A DNA stretch of 64,000 bases from Kribbella flavida DSM 17836 (GCF_000024345.1 NC_013729.1:372001-436000), one strand, 5' to 3'. Numbered from the stretch's first letter, positions 24,450 through 32,217 are shown. Program-made: numbers and translations. The notes: generated by a model not told the origin, from the letters alone.

Positions 24450-24767
24450 ATGATGACTGATCCCGTTCACGCCGTCCTACTCGGTGGCTCCGGACTCGTC
24501 CTCGCTGGACTCGCGGCGGCTGCCGACGCGGCCGACGCTCTCAGTCGCCCCGAACAGGTCGCGGTCCTGGTCATTGCCGCGCTCATCCTGTCCGGGCTGT
24601 ACCTGCTCGCCTGCACGCTCTGGCCCTACGCCAACTGCCCCCGCTGTGCAGGGTCGGGCAAGTCCCGGTCGCCGTCCGGCAAGTCGTTCCGCAACTGCCC
24701 CCGCTGCAAGGGAACGGGGCGTCGCGAACGATTCGGCCGCCGCCTGCTCAACAGGGGAGACCGCTGA
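24450..24767 (+). CDS. Small membrane protein with DnaJ-like zinc ribbon
   Basis: The 105-residue product has one or two N-terminal membrane segments (VLLGGSGLVLAGLAAAADAA; AVLVIAALILSGLYLLACTL) followed by two CxxCxGxG motifs (NCPRCAGSGKS and NCPRCKGTGRR), the zinc-binding half-sites known from DnaJ. Similar small genes follow traB in other actinomycete elements. The ATG at 24450 has only a weak GAAAG site. The 3' end is coupled to the next gene by TGATG. The function is unknown; zinc binding is inferred from the cysteines. Confidence 0.65.
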   Translation: MMTDPVHAVLLGGSGLVLAGLAAAADAADALSRPEQVAVLVIAALILSGLYLLACTLWPYANCPRCAGSGKSRSPSGKSFRNCPRCKGTGRRERFGRRLLNRGDR

Positions 24768-25189
24768 TGTGCGCCGCGCTGGCAGGTCTCAGTCTGCACC
24801 CGGCCAAGGCGGAATGGATCGAGCTGTGGAACGGCAAGCAGGCGCTCGGCTGGGACTACTACGGGACGCCGATGTTTCGGTTCCGGTGGGCACCCGCAGG
24901 GCTGGCCACCCGCCGCCAGCTCCGAGCGATGCGCATGTCTCCGGGTGGCCAGGAGCCGTACGCGCTGCTGGTCTGGCGCAACGGCAAGCGGTGGGCGTGG
25001 TTGTACCGGCTCGATCTCGCCAAGCCCTCCCGTGTGCCATCACCGGCCCAGCTCAACGCCCTCGACAGGGCCATGCAGGCACGCCGCACCTGCGGACTCT
25101 GCGGGACCGTCACCGTCTACTGCATCCCCACCTCAGACGGCCGTTGCCTGGACTGCATCGATGCCGCCAGCTACCCGACCGCCGCCTAA
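24767..25189 (+). CDS. RRQRL-type zinc-binding protein
   Basis: The 140-residue protein carries ATRRQLRAMRMSPGGQEPYA, matching the RRQRL-motif family, and a C-terminal zinc ribbon formed by CGLCGTVTVYC and CLDC. The start overlaps the upstream stop (TGATG). Proteins of this type are widespread in actinomycete integrative elements and plasmids, next to replication genes. A role in nucleic acid binding is plausible from the ribbon and basic motif but unproven. Confidence 0.75.
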   Translation: MCAALAGLSLHPAKAEWIELWNGKQALGWDYYGTPMFRFRWAPAGLATRRQLRAMRMSPGGQEPYALLVWRNGKRWAWLYRLDLAKPSRVPSPAQLNALDRAMQARRTCGLCGTVTVYCIPTSDGRCLDCIDAASYPTAA

Positions 25190-25208
25190 CACTCGAGAGG
25201 AGATCCCG

Positions 25209-26081
25209 ATGAACGACCTACTGACCGCCGCCCTCGCTGCTGCTGCTCGTGGCTGGCCGGTGTTCATGCTCGGTCGCTCCAAGCGGCCGGTTGCCAACTG
25301 CGACGACTGCCGCGACAACCCGCACGACCCGGCGACCTGTGGGCATCTGACCTGTCACGGGTTCTACGCCGCCACTACCGACCCTGAACGCGTCGCACAG
25401 ATCGTCGCCGCGGTCCCGGACGGACAGCTCGCCGTCCGGACCGGTGCCGTGGCCGGGCTGGTGGTGGTCGACGTGGACCCCGCGCACGGCGGCAACGACA
25501 GCCTTGCCGAGCTGGTCACGCACCAACTGGTGCCGCGCACGCTGTGGGTCCGCACTGGCTCAGGCGGAGCGCATCTGTACTACCGGCACCCCGGTCGCGA
25601 GATCGCGTCGCGGCCGATGCCGGGACGGGCCGGGATCGATGTGAAGGCTGACGGCGGGTACGTCGTACTGCCGCCCTCGATGCACCACCGCACCCACCTG
25701 CCCTACCAGTGGGGATCGGGTCCGGCCGACCCGACCGAGATGCCCCCCGCGCTGATCACCGCATGCCTGCCCGCTACGCCGGCCGAATCCGCTACCCGCA
25801 CGGCCGGGCCGATCCGGACGACCCGAGCGGGGGGCATCTCGAACCCAGAAGGGCTGCTCACATCCACCCTCAACGCCGTACGCAACGCACCTGAGGGCAA
25901 GCGCCGAACGACGCTCTACGGCGCTGCGAGAGGCGTTGCGCGGATGGTCGCGGCCGGTGCGATCAGCCACGCCGACGCGATCGCCGCGCTGACCGCTGTG
26001 GGGCAGCAAGTCGACCAGACCGCCCGCGACATTCGAGCCGCTATCTCCGGTGGCTTCCATGACGAAGGGATTGCCGCATGA
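25209..26081 (+). CDS. Bifunctional DNA primase/polymerase (Prim-Pol)
   Basis: The 290-residue protein matches the Prim-Pol N-terminal domain: WPVFMLGRSKRP, a cysteine/histidine cluster (CDDCRDNPHDPATCGHLTCH), the catalytic VVVDVDPAHGG (DxD metal site), LYYRHPG, and GIDVKADGGYVVLPPS. It ends with a helical primase C-terminal segment. Prim-Pol proteins prime and copy DNA without a separate primase and are the replication initiators of one AICE class. GAGGAG precedes the ATG. The stop overlaps the DUF3631 start (ATGA), so the pair is translated together as the replication module. Confidence 0.9.
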   Translation: MNDLLTAALAAAARGWPVFMLGRSKRPVANCDDCRDNPHDPATCGHLTCHGFYAATTDPERVAQIVAAVPDGQLAVRTGAVAGLVVVDVDPAHGGNDSLAELVTHQLVPRTLWVRTGSGGAHLYYRHPGREIASRPMPGRAGIDVKADGGYVVLPPSMHHRTHLPYQWGSGPADPTEMPPALITACLPATPAESATRTAGPIRTTRAGGISNPEGLLTSTLNAVRNAPEGKRRTTLYGAARGVARMVAAGAISHADAIAALTAVGQQVDQTARDIRAAISGGFHDEGIAA

Positions 26082-27430
26082 CCACCCCCGACCCGATCGA
26101 CGCTCACCGCATCGACGGTGCCGAGCTGCTGGACGAAGTGGCCGCGACCATCACCCGCTACGTCGTACTCCCGAGCGACGCCGCCTTAACCGCAGTCGTG
26201 TTGTGGATCGCCGCGACGCACGCCGTACCGGCCTGGAACTGCGCGCCCCGGCTCGTGATCCGCGCCCCGGAGAAGCGGTGCGGGAAGTCGCGGCTGCTGG
26301 ACATGGCTGATGGCATGGTGCACCGGCCGCTGATGACCACCAACGCGTCCCCGTCCGCGGTGTACCGGTCGATTGGGCTCACGCCGTCCGATCCACCGAC
26401 GCTGCTGATCGATGAGGCTGACACGATTTTCGGACCGAAGGCGGGCGACAACGAAGACCTGCGAGGGCTGCTGAACGCCGGTCACCAGCGCGGACGGCCG
26501 ACCCTGCGGTACGACGCCGGATCGCGCAGTGTCGAGCGGATCGAGACGTTCGCCATGGCCGCACTGGCAGGGATCGGCACAATGCCGGACACGATCGAGG
26601 ACCGGGCCGCGGTGATCCGGATGCGTCGCCGCGCGGCCGGTGAGACCGTCCAGCCCTACCGGGTTCGCCGGGACGGGCCGGTGCTGGCCGATCTGCGCGA
26701 CCGTCTCCACGCGTGGGTTACCGCGCACCTGGACGAGCTGACCAGCGCGGCACCGTCGATGCCCTTGGAGGACCGTGCGGCCGACACCTGGGAACCGCTG
26801 ATCGCGCTGGCCGATCTAGCAGGCGGCGACTGGCCGCAGGCAGCCCGTCAGGCCGCGTTGACGCTGCTCGCTGAGCTACAGGACTCCACAGAGGTTTCAC
26901 TGTCGGTCCGGCTGCTGAGTGACTGCCGGACCGCCTTCGGCGCGGCATCCGCGTTGCCCTCGACCGTGCTCGTACAACGGCTGCGCGCCGACGAGGAATC
27001 GCCGTGGCAGGAGGGTCCGGGTGTCGGCGGTCTGACCGTGCGGCGACTGGCCGCGCTGCTGCGCGAGTTCGACATCACCCCGAAGAACCACCGCTGGGAG
27101 GACGGCACCCAGTCCAAGGGCTACACCCGTGATGACTTCACTGACGCCTGGGCGAGGTACTGCCCTGAACCGGCCGAAATCGGCTCTAGTCAACCAACCG
27201 TCGCGAACCGTCCCAACCGTCCCAACGCAGGTCACGCCGGGGACGGATCGGTCCTGAGGGACGGATCGAACCGTCCCAACGATCCATCCGTCCCCGCTCT
27301 GACCTGGGCAGGGACGGTTGGGACGGATGGGACGGATCACCCACCCAAACCCGCCCAGCCAACCTGCATCCGTTGCCGACGGCCCCTTTCGGAGGACGAC
27401 GGCAGCCACACCCACCCGAACTGCGCATGA
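26078..27430 (+). CDS. DUF3631 helicase-like ATPase of the replication module
   Basis: The 450-residue protein has a P-loop-like RAPEKRCGKSRLLDMADG (Walker A variant), TLLIDEADTIF (Walker B) and the DUF3631 core (LLNAGHQRGRPTLRYDAG; AALAGIGTMPDTIEDRAAVI; LSVRLLSDCRTAFG), then a winged-helix-like GLTVRRLAALLREFDITPKN. It probably loads or acts as the replicative helicase with the Prim-Pol. The last 80 residues are low-complexity (NRPNRPNAG, GTVGTDGTD) because the DNA there encodes a 9-bp iteron array, followed by a CxxC...H zinc-like tail (CIRCRRPLSEDDGSH). Confidence 0.85.
   Translation: MTTPDPIDAHRIDGAELLDEVAATITRYVVLPSDAALTAVVLWIAATHAVPAWNCAPRLVIRAPEKRCGKSRLLDMADGMVHRPLMTTNASPSAVYRSIGLTPSDPPTLLIDEADTIFGPKAGDNEDLRGLLNAGHQRGRPTLRYDAGSRSVERIETFAMAALAGIGTMPDTIEDRAAVIRMRRRAAGETVQPYRVRRDGPVLADLRDRLHAWVTAHLDELTSAAPSMPLEDRAADTWEPLIALADLAGGDWPQAARQAALTLLAELQDSTEVSLSVRLLSDCRTAFGAASALPSTVLVQRLRADEESPWQEGPGVGGLTVRRLAALLREFDITPKNHRWEDGTQSKGYTRDDFTDAWARYCPEPAEIGSSQPTVANRPNRPNAGHAGDGSVLRDGSNRPNDPSVPALTWAGTVGTDGTDHPPKPAQPTCIRCRRPLSEDDGSHTHPNCA
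27206..27337. repeat. Nine-copy 9-bp iteron array inside the replication gene
   Basis: The 9-mer GGGACGG(A/T)T occurs nine times without mismatch in 132 bases. Plus-strand copies start at 27240, 27258, 27311, 27320 and 27329. Minus-strand copies cover 27206-27214, 27215-27223, 27269-27277 and 27286-27294. The last three plus copies and the first two minus copies are directly tandem. A degenerate copy lies at 27196. The outward-inward arrangement and position at the end of the replication module suggest an origin of replication or a TraB recognition locus. Confidence 0.85.
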
Positions 27431-27468
27431 GTGAACGCGACGGACTGACTGAAGGAGATCTCTTCCCG

Positions 27469-27696
27469 ATGAGCATCGCTGAAGCCTCGATCACCAACAC
27501 TGCGCCGCTCTTGCTGACCGTGGAGCAGGCCGCGCAGCAGCTCGGCATCGGCCGGACAACTGTGTTCGCTCTGCTGAAGTCGGGCGAACTCGAATCGATC
27601 CCGCTCGGTCGCCTGCGGCGAATCCCAGCGGAGTGCATCACCGAGTACATCGATCGTCTCCGGGCCGCCGCCCGCGATAACCGACAGGCCGCCTAG
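27469..27696 (+). CDS. xis: Excisionase (Xis), helix-turn-helix
   Basis: The 75-residue protein is a MerR-like winged helix of the excisionase family: LLTVEQAAQQLGIGRTTVFA, then LLKSGELESIPLGRLRRIP and a C-terminal helix. It would bend attL/attR DNA and direct the integrase to excision. The ATG at 27469 has an excellent GAAGGAG site; an in-frame ATG at 27427 overlapping the previous stop would add 14 residues and cannot be excluded. The integrase starts 12 bases downstream. Confidence 0.88.
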   Translation: MSIAEASITNTAPLLLTVEQAAQQLGIGRTTVFALLKSGELESIPLGRLRRIPAECITEYIDRLRAAARDNRQAA

Positions 27697-27708
27697 GAGG
27701 GAATCCCA

Positions 27709-29004
27709 ATGAGCGACGAGAAAGCGAAGCGTCACAAGAATCCTGACGGCCGGTCGTCGATCTACTTCGGCTCGGATGGTTACTGGCACGGTCGCGTCAG
27801 CATGGGCGTGAAGGACGACGGCACGCCGGATCGGGCACACGTGAAGCGCAGACGTAAGGAAGACGTGGTGGCGCGCGTCAAGGAGTTGGAGAAGCAGCGT
27901 GACAGCGGCAAGATCCGTCGCGCTGGTCCGAAGAATTGGACAGTGGCGCAGTGGCTCACGCACTGGCTGACGATCACGCGGCCGACACTGCGGGACGGCG
28001 CGTATGACGCCTATGAAGTCGCGGTGCGGGTGCATCTCATCCCTGGTCTCGGAGCGCACAAGCTGAACAAGTTGCTGCCCGAGCACCTGGAGCGCTTCTA
28101 CGCCAAGATGCAGGCCAACGGATCGAGCGCCGGCACAGCTCACCAGGCTCACCGCACGATCCGGAGAGCGCTGGGGGAAGCCGAGAAACGTGGCGCGCTC
28201 ACGGCCGACAATCCTGCCGAGCTGGCGATTCCGCCGCGCCTGGACCTGGACGAAGAGGACGAGATCGAGCCCTACACCGTGGACGAGATCAAGGCGATCT
28301 TGGCTGAGGCGAACAAGCACCGGAACAGTGCGCGCTGGGCCATCGCCCTGGCGCTCGGATTGCGGCAGGGCGAGGCGCTGGGACTGAAGTGGTCGGACAT
28401 CGACATCAAGACCGGAGTTCTGCGGGTCCGGCGGAGCCTGAATCGGCCGAAGTACAAGCACGGGTGTGCTGACGACCCGTGCGGCCGAAAGCCGGGGTTC
28501 TGTCCGAAGCGTCAGAAGGCCCGGCCGGACTCGGCGCCGACTAAATCGCGAGCCGGTCGCCGGACGATCGGTCTACCGGCCGAGCTGACGAAGATCCTGC
28601 AGGCGCACTGGCAGGAGCAGGCCGCCGAAAGGACTCTCGCCCGGCAGCTCTGGAAGGACGAAGGATGGGTGTTCGCCAAGCGAACCGGAGAAGCGCTCAG
28701 CCCGAACATGGATTACCGGGAATGGAAAGCGATGCTGGCGGCTGCCGGGATTCGTGACGGCCGACTGCACGATGCCCGGCACACGGCCGCGACGGTCCTG
28801 CTGCTGCTCGGTGTGCCCGAGCGGGCCGTGATGGACGTGATGGGCTGGTCCTCATCATCGATGGTCAAGCGGTACCAGCACGTGACCGCGCCGGTTCGGA
28901 TGGACATTGCCGAACGCGTCGGCGGCCTGCTCTGGTCGGCCATGGAGGCAGGGGAGGAGGATGACCCGGGCGAGGCAGCCGGCGGGGTTCACGTGCCTGC
29001 CTGA
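27709..29004 (+). CDS. int: Tyrosine-recombinase integrase
   Basis: The 431-residue phage-type integrase has an N-terminal AP2-like arm-binding region (DGRSSIYFGSDGYWHGRVSM), a SAM-like core-binding domain (residues about 80-180), and a catalytic domain with Arg in ALGLRQGEALGLKW, HxxR in LHDARHTAATVLLLLGV, a His/Trp-position GWSSSSMVKRYQHVT and the nucleophile Tyr in KRYQHV. A Cys-rich insert (CADDPCGRKPGFCPKR) in the catalytic domain resembles that of other AICE integrases. It recombines the 57-bp tRNA-Ser core. GGAGGGA precedes the ATG. A hairpin follows. Confidence 0.95.
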   Translation: MSDEKAKRHKNPDGRSSIYFGSDGYWHGRVSMGVKDDGTPDRAHVKRRRKEDVVARVKELEKQRDSGKIRRAGPKNWTVAQWLTHWLTITRPTLRDGAYDAYEVAVRVHLIPGLGAHKLNKLLPEHLERFYAKMQANGSSAGTAHQAHRTIRRALGEAEKRGALTADNPAELAIPPRLDLDEEDEIEPYTVDEIKAILAEANKHRNSARWAIALALGLRQGEALGLKWSDIDIKTGVLRVRRSLNRPKYKHGCADDPCGRKPGFCPKRQKARPDSAPTKSRAGRRTIGLPAELTKILQAHWQEQAAERTLARQLWKDEGWVFAKRTGEALSPNMDYREWKAMLAAAGIRDGRLHDARHTAATVLLLLGVPERAVMDVMGWSSSSMVKRYQHVTAPVRMDIAERVGGLLWSAMEAGEEDDPGEAAGGVHVPA

Positions 29005-29043
29005 GAGGCTGTGAGGCGCCCTCGTCGAGACGATTGGACACGG

Positions 29044-29074
29044 GTGGGGCCGGACGGTGATCGTCCGGCCCCAC
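29044..29074 (+). terminator. Integrase terminator
   Basis: GTGGGGCCGGACG and CGTCCGGCCCCAC form a perfect 13-bp stem with a 5-base loop, 40 bases after the integrase stop. The core GGGGCCGGACG recurs in the hairpin at 30747-30779. Confidence 0.75.
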
Positions 29075-29153
29075 TAGCGTTAGTGCCCTAACGGCGAGAG
29101 CCTTCTGAACTGCAGAATCGCGATTCTGGGTCCCTCTACGAGAAGGGCTCGTG

Positions 29154-30416
29154 TCACCGAAGGCTCCAATTAGCCTGGTCGCGAGGACCGTCTAATTGCA
29201 TTGAAATCCTTGGCAGTGTATCGGGCGCCCCGGCTAGCATCGGCGAAAGCTCGCCTCTAACCGTCTCGCGAGGCAGCCACAGGCGACTCGTGAGGACTTC
29301 GGACATGAACGCTCGGCATGCCCAGAGTTGAAGAGCATGGCCCTCGACTCGCCGAGAGACGGTGCGGCCCAGGTGCCAATTGAATTCAGTTCCATCTGGG
29401 TGATCGGGGGCAGCCAACCCCGTGAGATCGAGCAATGCGATTGCGCGGTCGCGCATCATGGGGTGGGTGTTGCGAGGCTCCAGGCCCAGCGGGTTGCTGC
29501 TGGGCTGTGCCGCTGTCAGTTCTTCCATCAGATCGAACGCGAGGAGTGCCGAGAATGCGGCGGCAACGGCGTCGATTGCGCGGCCGTAGCTCGCCGTTGC
29601 GTCTGCGCCGTCCCCGAGGAGCAAGAAGAGTGCCAGTGCGTCAGCTTCGAATTCGTGTAGGTGAGACTTTGATATGTCTGTCGGGAACTCATGGTCGATT
29701 TCAGCGAATCTCTGCGTAAGGTACCGCCGTGCGGGCGCGCTCGAATTGCTCGCCGCCTTCGCTGGATGGTTCAGAAGATGATGAGATAACTCGTGGGCTA
29801 GAACGAACTCTGCGGCGCGATCGGCGAAGTACAAATGCATCGTATTCGGGTGGGGGAGTTTCACCCATCGACCCGCCAGGCGCGGCAGATCCTTTGGGCT
29901 GCGCACAAGGTCAGAAACTAGACGCTTAGCCTCGCCGAGAAGAAAGTCATGGTGTCGGTGGGCGAACTGCTTGCCAGTATCCTCCATATGGGCAATCGCG
30001 TCAGCCGTCGGCAATATCTTTTTGGGACTTCGCTTTAGCTCGATTCCCATGAACTTGCGAAAATCGTCAAGAAAGGATGCGATAGCGGTTCCTAGGAAGC
30101 CCAGCATGACGCGTGCAGGTTGACTCAGTATCACGACGCGTGAGGTGGCGCCGTATGCGATAGCCTCTGCTTGGATTGTCGTTGTATGTGAAGGGGTCGC
30201 CACTAATACTCGTTCGATGTATGGTGCGAGACTGGCGGGGGCGTTTGCATGCAGAAAAGCAATCTGCTCGCGGAGGCCCTCCGAACTCGCGGCAGCGATT
30301 ATCTGCTCCTTCTTGGCTCTGCTGAGAGTCTGGGTCGGCTTGATGAATCGGCTGATGTAGTCAGATCGTGCTTGATCAAGGTTCCAACTTGGTTCTCTGG
30401 ATATGATCCCTCCCAT
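29154..30416 (-). CDS. HExxH zinc metallopeptidase-like protein (element cargo)
   Basis: The 420-residue protein has FVLAHELSHHLLNH, an HExxH zinc site, and about 55 residues later HLHEFEADALALFLLLGDG, fitting the third glutamate ligand and Asp of M48-like gluzincins. A hydrophobic patch (MLGFLGTAIASFL) precedes the active site, but there is no signal peptide. The rest is helical and unassigned. The GC content is well below the chromosome. It lies between int and attR on the opposite strand, the usual place for AICE cargo. The ribosome site is weak, so the start is uncertain. A defence, toxin or regulatory protease role is speculative. Confidence 0.7.
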   Translation of the reverse strand: MGGIISREPSWNLDQARSDYISRFIKPTQTLSRAKKEQIIAAASSEGLREQIAFLHANAPASLAPYIERVLVATPSHTTTIQAEAIAYGATSRVVILSQPARVMLGFLGTAIASFLDDFRKFMGIELKRSPKKILPTADAIAHMEDTGKQFAHRHHDFLLGEAKRLVSDLVRSPKDLPRLAGRWVKLPHPNTMHLYFADRAAEFVLAHELSHHLLNHPAKAASNSSAPARRYLTQRFAEIDHEFPTDISKSHLHEFEADALALFLLLGDGADATASYGRAIDAVAAAFSALLAFDLMEELTAAQPSSNPLGLEPRNTHPMMRDRAIALLDLTGLAAPDHPDGTEFNWHLGRTVSRRVEGHALQLWACRAFMSEVLTSRLWLPRETVRGELSPMLAGAPDTLPRISMQLDGPRDQANWSLR

Positions 30417-30715
30417 GTCGGGCGTGCACTTAATCCAGGTCGGCGTGTAATTTTGTTAGCTGTGTCGGGCCGGGACGTCGGCCAATTGGGTGTGGCCTGG
30501 TGATGTGCGCCTAGGCATGGGAGGACGATAGCTGTCATGGTCGGCAAATGGGACAGTCGGTCGCGACGTTATCCCGGACTGGTGCCAAGACCACCTCTAC
30601 GACAGTGGGACACCGGACGGTCGCCCGTCGAACGGTTCGATGCGGCACTTGGGGTGAGCGAGCGGCCCGTGACGACGGCTCGGAAGGGGCGCCGGTTCCT
30701 GCCCGAGAGGGATCG

Positions 30716-30739
30716 TTGAGACCCTCGTTGAGACCCTGG
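30716..30739 (+). promoter_or_regulatory. Right-end integrase arm-type repeats (candidate)
   Basis: TTGAGACCC at 30716-30724 is followed by TTGAGACCCTGG at 30728-30739, 12 bases out of register, matching the pair at the left end in sequence, phase and orientation. They lie 103 bases before the attR core. Confidence 0.6.
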
Positions 30740-30746
30740 GGCATGA

Positions 30747-30779
30747 AGAGGGGCCGGACGCTGAGCGTCCGGCCCCTCT
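30747..30779 (+). terminator. Strong hairpin near the right end
   Basis: AGAGGGGCCGGACGC and its exact complement enclose a 3-base loop, a 15-bp stem. It lies between the arm-type repeats and attR and may insulate the element from the tRNA gene, which is transcribed towards it. Confidence 0.7.
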
Positions 30780-30842
30780 GTCGTTCGTGCCTCCGGAGTC
30801 CGAAACCTGGCCTTGACCTGCGGTTTCTTCAGTCCGGGAGAC

Positions 30843-30899
30843 TGGCGGAGGATACGAGATTCGAACTCGTGAGGGGTTGCCCCCAACACGCTTTCCAAG
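30843..30899. repeat. attR core within tRNA-Ser
   Basis: The 57 bases are identical to attL (16064-16120). Here they are supplied by the element and restore the 3' part of the tRNA gene. Confidence 0.95.
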
Positions 30900-30930
30900 C
30901 GTGCGCCCTAGGCCTCTAGGCGAATCCTCC
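30843..30930 (-). tRNA. tRNA-Ser (anticodon GGA)
   Basis: Read on the minus strand, the gene has a 7-bp acceptor stem GGAGGAT/ATCCTCC, a D arm containing CCTAGAGGCCTAGG, the anticodon arm CACGC-TTGGAAA-GCGTG with anticodon GGA, a long variable arm (class II), GGTTCGAATC-type T loop (GAGTTCGAATCTC), discriminator G and an encoded CCA. The long variable arm and GGA anticodon identify serine (UCC/UCU codons). It is the integration target, and its function is preserved after insertion. Confidence 0.95.
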
Positions 30931-31005
30931 AAGCGGAGAGAATACGTGAGGTGGGGGCGCGGGGGGAAATCGGGGGTAGGGGCGGCTGGGAGCGGGCTGG
31001 GGCGG

Positions 31006-32217
31006 TTACGCGAGGGGTGCGGTGGGTTGCCAGGTCGCGTCCAGGCCGAACAGGGACGATCCGTCGGTCTCGGCGATCCAGAGCTCGAAGTTCTGGTGCC
31101 GGACGTAGAAGTCGCGGTGCGGGCTGTGCACCGGCTTGAGGGTTCCGTAACCCTTGCTCGCCAGGTCGCCGTAGCCGGAGACGAAGGCGAAGGTCGCGTC
31201 CTTGCGGAACAGTTCGGTCCCGTCGTCCTTGTGCAGCTTGACGCGGAAGTCCTGGTGCCGGAGGTAGTGACCCGGGAAGTTGCGGGACTCCAGACTCACT
31301 CCCTGAGGGAACGGGCCGTTCCTCCACAGTCCGGGACGGACCACGAAGGTGGCGTCGTTGCGATCGAGGTCGCTGCTGACCCGGCTGATCTCCCCGAGGG
31401 AGTTGCGGTGCCGGACGTAGTGCCCGGGGAAGTTCACCGAATGGAACGACACGGTGCCGGGCGGCGCGCCCTTCGGCGGTGGCGGGATCCTCAGCCACTG
31501 CGCGTCCAGCCAGACCTGGTCGGACCCGTCGTGCTTGGAGATCACGAGCTCGGAGTTCTGGTGCCGCAGGTAGTGTTCCGGGAAGTTCACCGACTCGAAG
31601 CTGACGATGCCGACGACTTCGTCACCGCCGTGACGCTTGAACGTCGCGTCGGCGCGGAACAGGTCTGAGTTGTCGTTCTTGTGCAGGCCGACTTTGAAGT
31701 TGGCATGGCGCAGGAAGTGGCCCGGGTGGTTGGACGCCTCGAAACTGACGGTTCCCGCGGCCCCGGTCAGCCCCTTCCGGACGACGAACGTCGCGTCGGC
31801 GCGATCCAGGTCCGTTTCCACCGGCGTGAGCAGGCCGGCGAAGTTGCGGTGCCGCGCCAGCAGCCCGGGGAAGTTGATCGCCTGCAACGAACACACGTCG
31901 CGAGGCAGCGGCTGGGCGTCCACCGTGGCCGGCGGAGATGCCGGCCCCGACACCGGCGGCATGGTGGTCACGCTGCCGAACTCGGAGCACGCCCGGTCGA
32001 AGTCGTACACCGCGCACACCCGGTACCGGTACGTGTGGCTGGGATCCAGCCCCGTCACGCTCCACGCCCGCTTACCGATGTCCGCGACCCAGAACGTGTA
32101 CGGCGTTTCCAGTTCGATCACGAACCAGTGCACCCCGTCACCACTGTGGTCCCACGTCACCGTGACCATTCCCGGTGCGTTCGCGAACGCACCCACAACC
32201 GGCTGTTCCCCACTCAT
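31006..32217 (-). CDS. Fibronectin III plus two AbfB (CBM42-like) beta-trefoil domains
   Basis: The 403-residue protein has an N-terminal Fn3-like domain (VTVTWDHSGDGVHWFVIELE; GLDPSHTYRYRVCAVYD) and six related units of about 45 residues forming two beta-trefoils. Each unit has the AbfB pattern, for example SFESVNFPEHYLRHQN followed by a D-A-x-W/F ending (LDAQWLR, RADATF, GLDATW). AbfB domains bind arabinofuranose side chains of arabinoxylan. No catalytic domain and no signal peptide are visible. GGAGGGGG lies before the ATG at 32217; longer in-frame starts add a non-hydrophobic basic segment. It is probably a lectin-like protein, with its export route unclear. Confidence 0.85.
   Translation of the reverse strand: MSGEQPVVGAFANAPGMVTVTWDHSGDGVHWFVIELETPYTFWVADIGKRAWSVTGLDPSHTYRYRVCAVYDFDRACSEFGSVTTMPPVSGPASPPATVDAQPLPRDVCSLQAINFPGLLARHRNFAGLLTPVETDLDRADATFVVRKGLTGAAGTVSFEASNHPGHFLRHANFKVGLHKNDNSDLFRADATFKRHGGDEVVGIVSFESVNFPEHYLRHQNSELVISKHDGSDQVWLDAQWLRIPPPPKGAPPGTVSFHSVNFPGHYVRHRNSLGEISRVSSDLDRNDATFVVRPGLWRNGPFPQGVSLESRNFPGHYLRHQDFRVKLHKDDGTELFRKDATFAFVSGYGDLASKGYGTLKPVHSPHRDFYVRHQNFELWIAETDGSSLFGLDATWQPTAPLA

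Larger units (their letters stand above)
30417..30842. other. Right-end non-coding region of the element
   Basis: These 426 bases between the metallopeptidase start and attR hold the right-end arm-type repeats and one strong hairpin. Short open frames here lack ribosome sites and actinobacterial codon bias, and I see no convincing gene. Confidence 0.6.
16064..30899. mobile_element. Actinomycete integrative and conjugative element (AICE) in tRNA-Ser(GGA)
   Basis: A 57-bp perfect direct repeat bounds the region: 16064-16120 on the left and 30843-30899 on the right, the latter being the 3' end of an intact tRNA-Ser. Between them lie the hallmark AICE modules: GntR repressor, DUF6284, SpdB-like membrane protein, TraB-type FtsK translocase, Prim-Pol, DUF3631 protein, excisionase and tyrosine integrase. 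The element length counting one repeat is 14,779 bp. Cargo genes (ParB-like, D12 methylase, metallopeptidase) sit next to each end and are less GC-rich. All core genes look intact, so the element is probably still able to excise and transfer. Confidence 0.95.

Noticed and set aside
30537-30719. 60-codon frame in the right end of the element
   Set aside because: No ribosome site, basic random composition, and no coupling to a neighbour; it overlaps the arm-type repeats.
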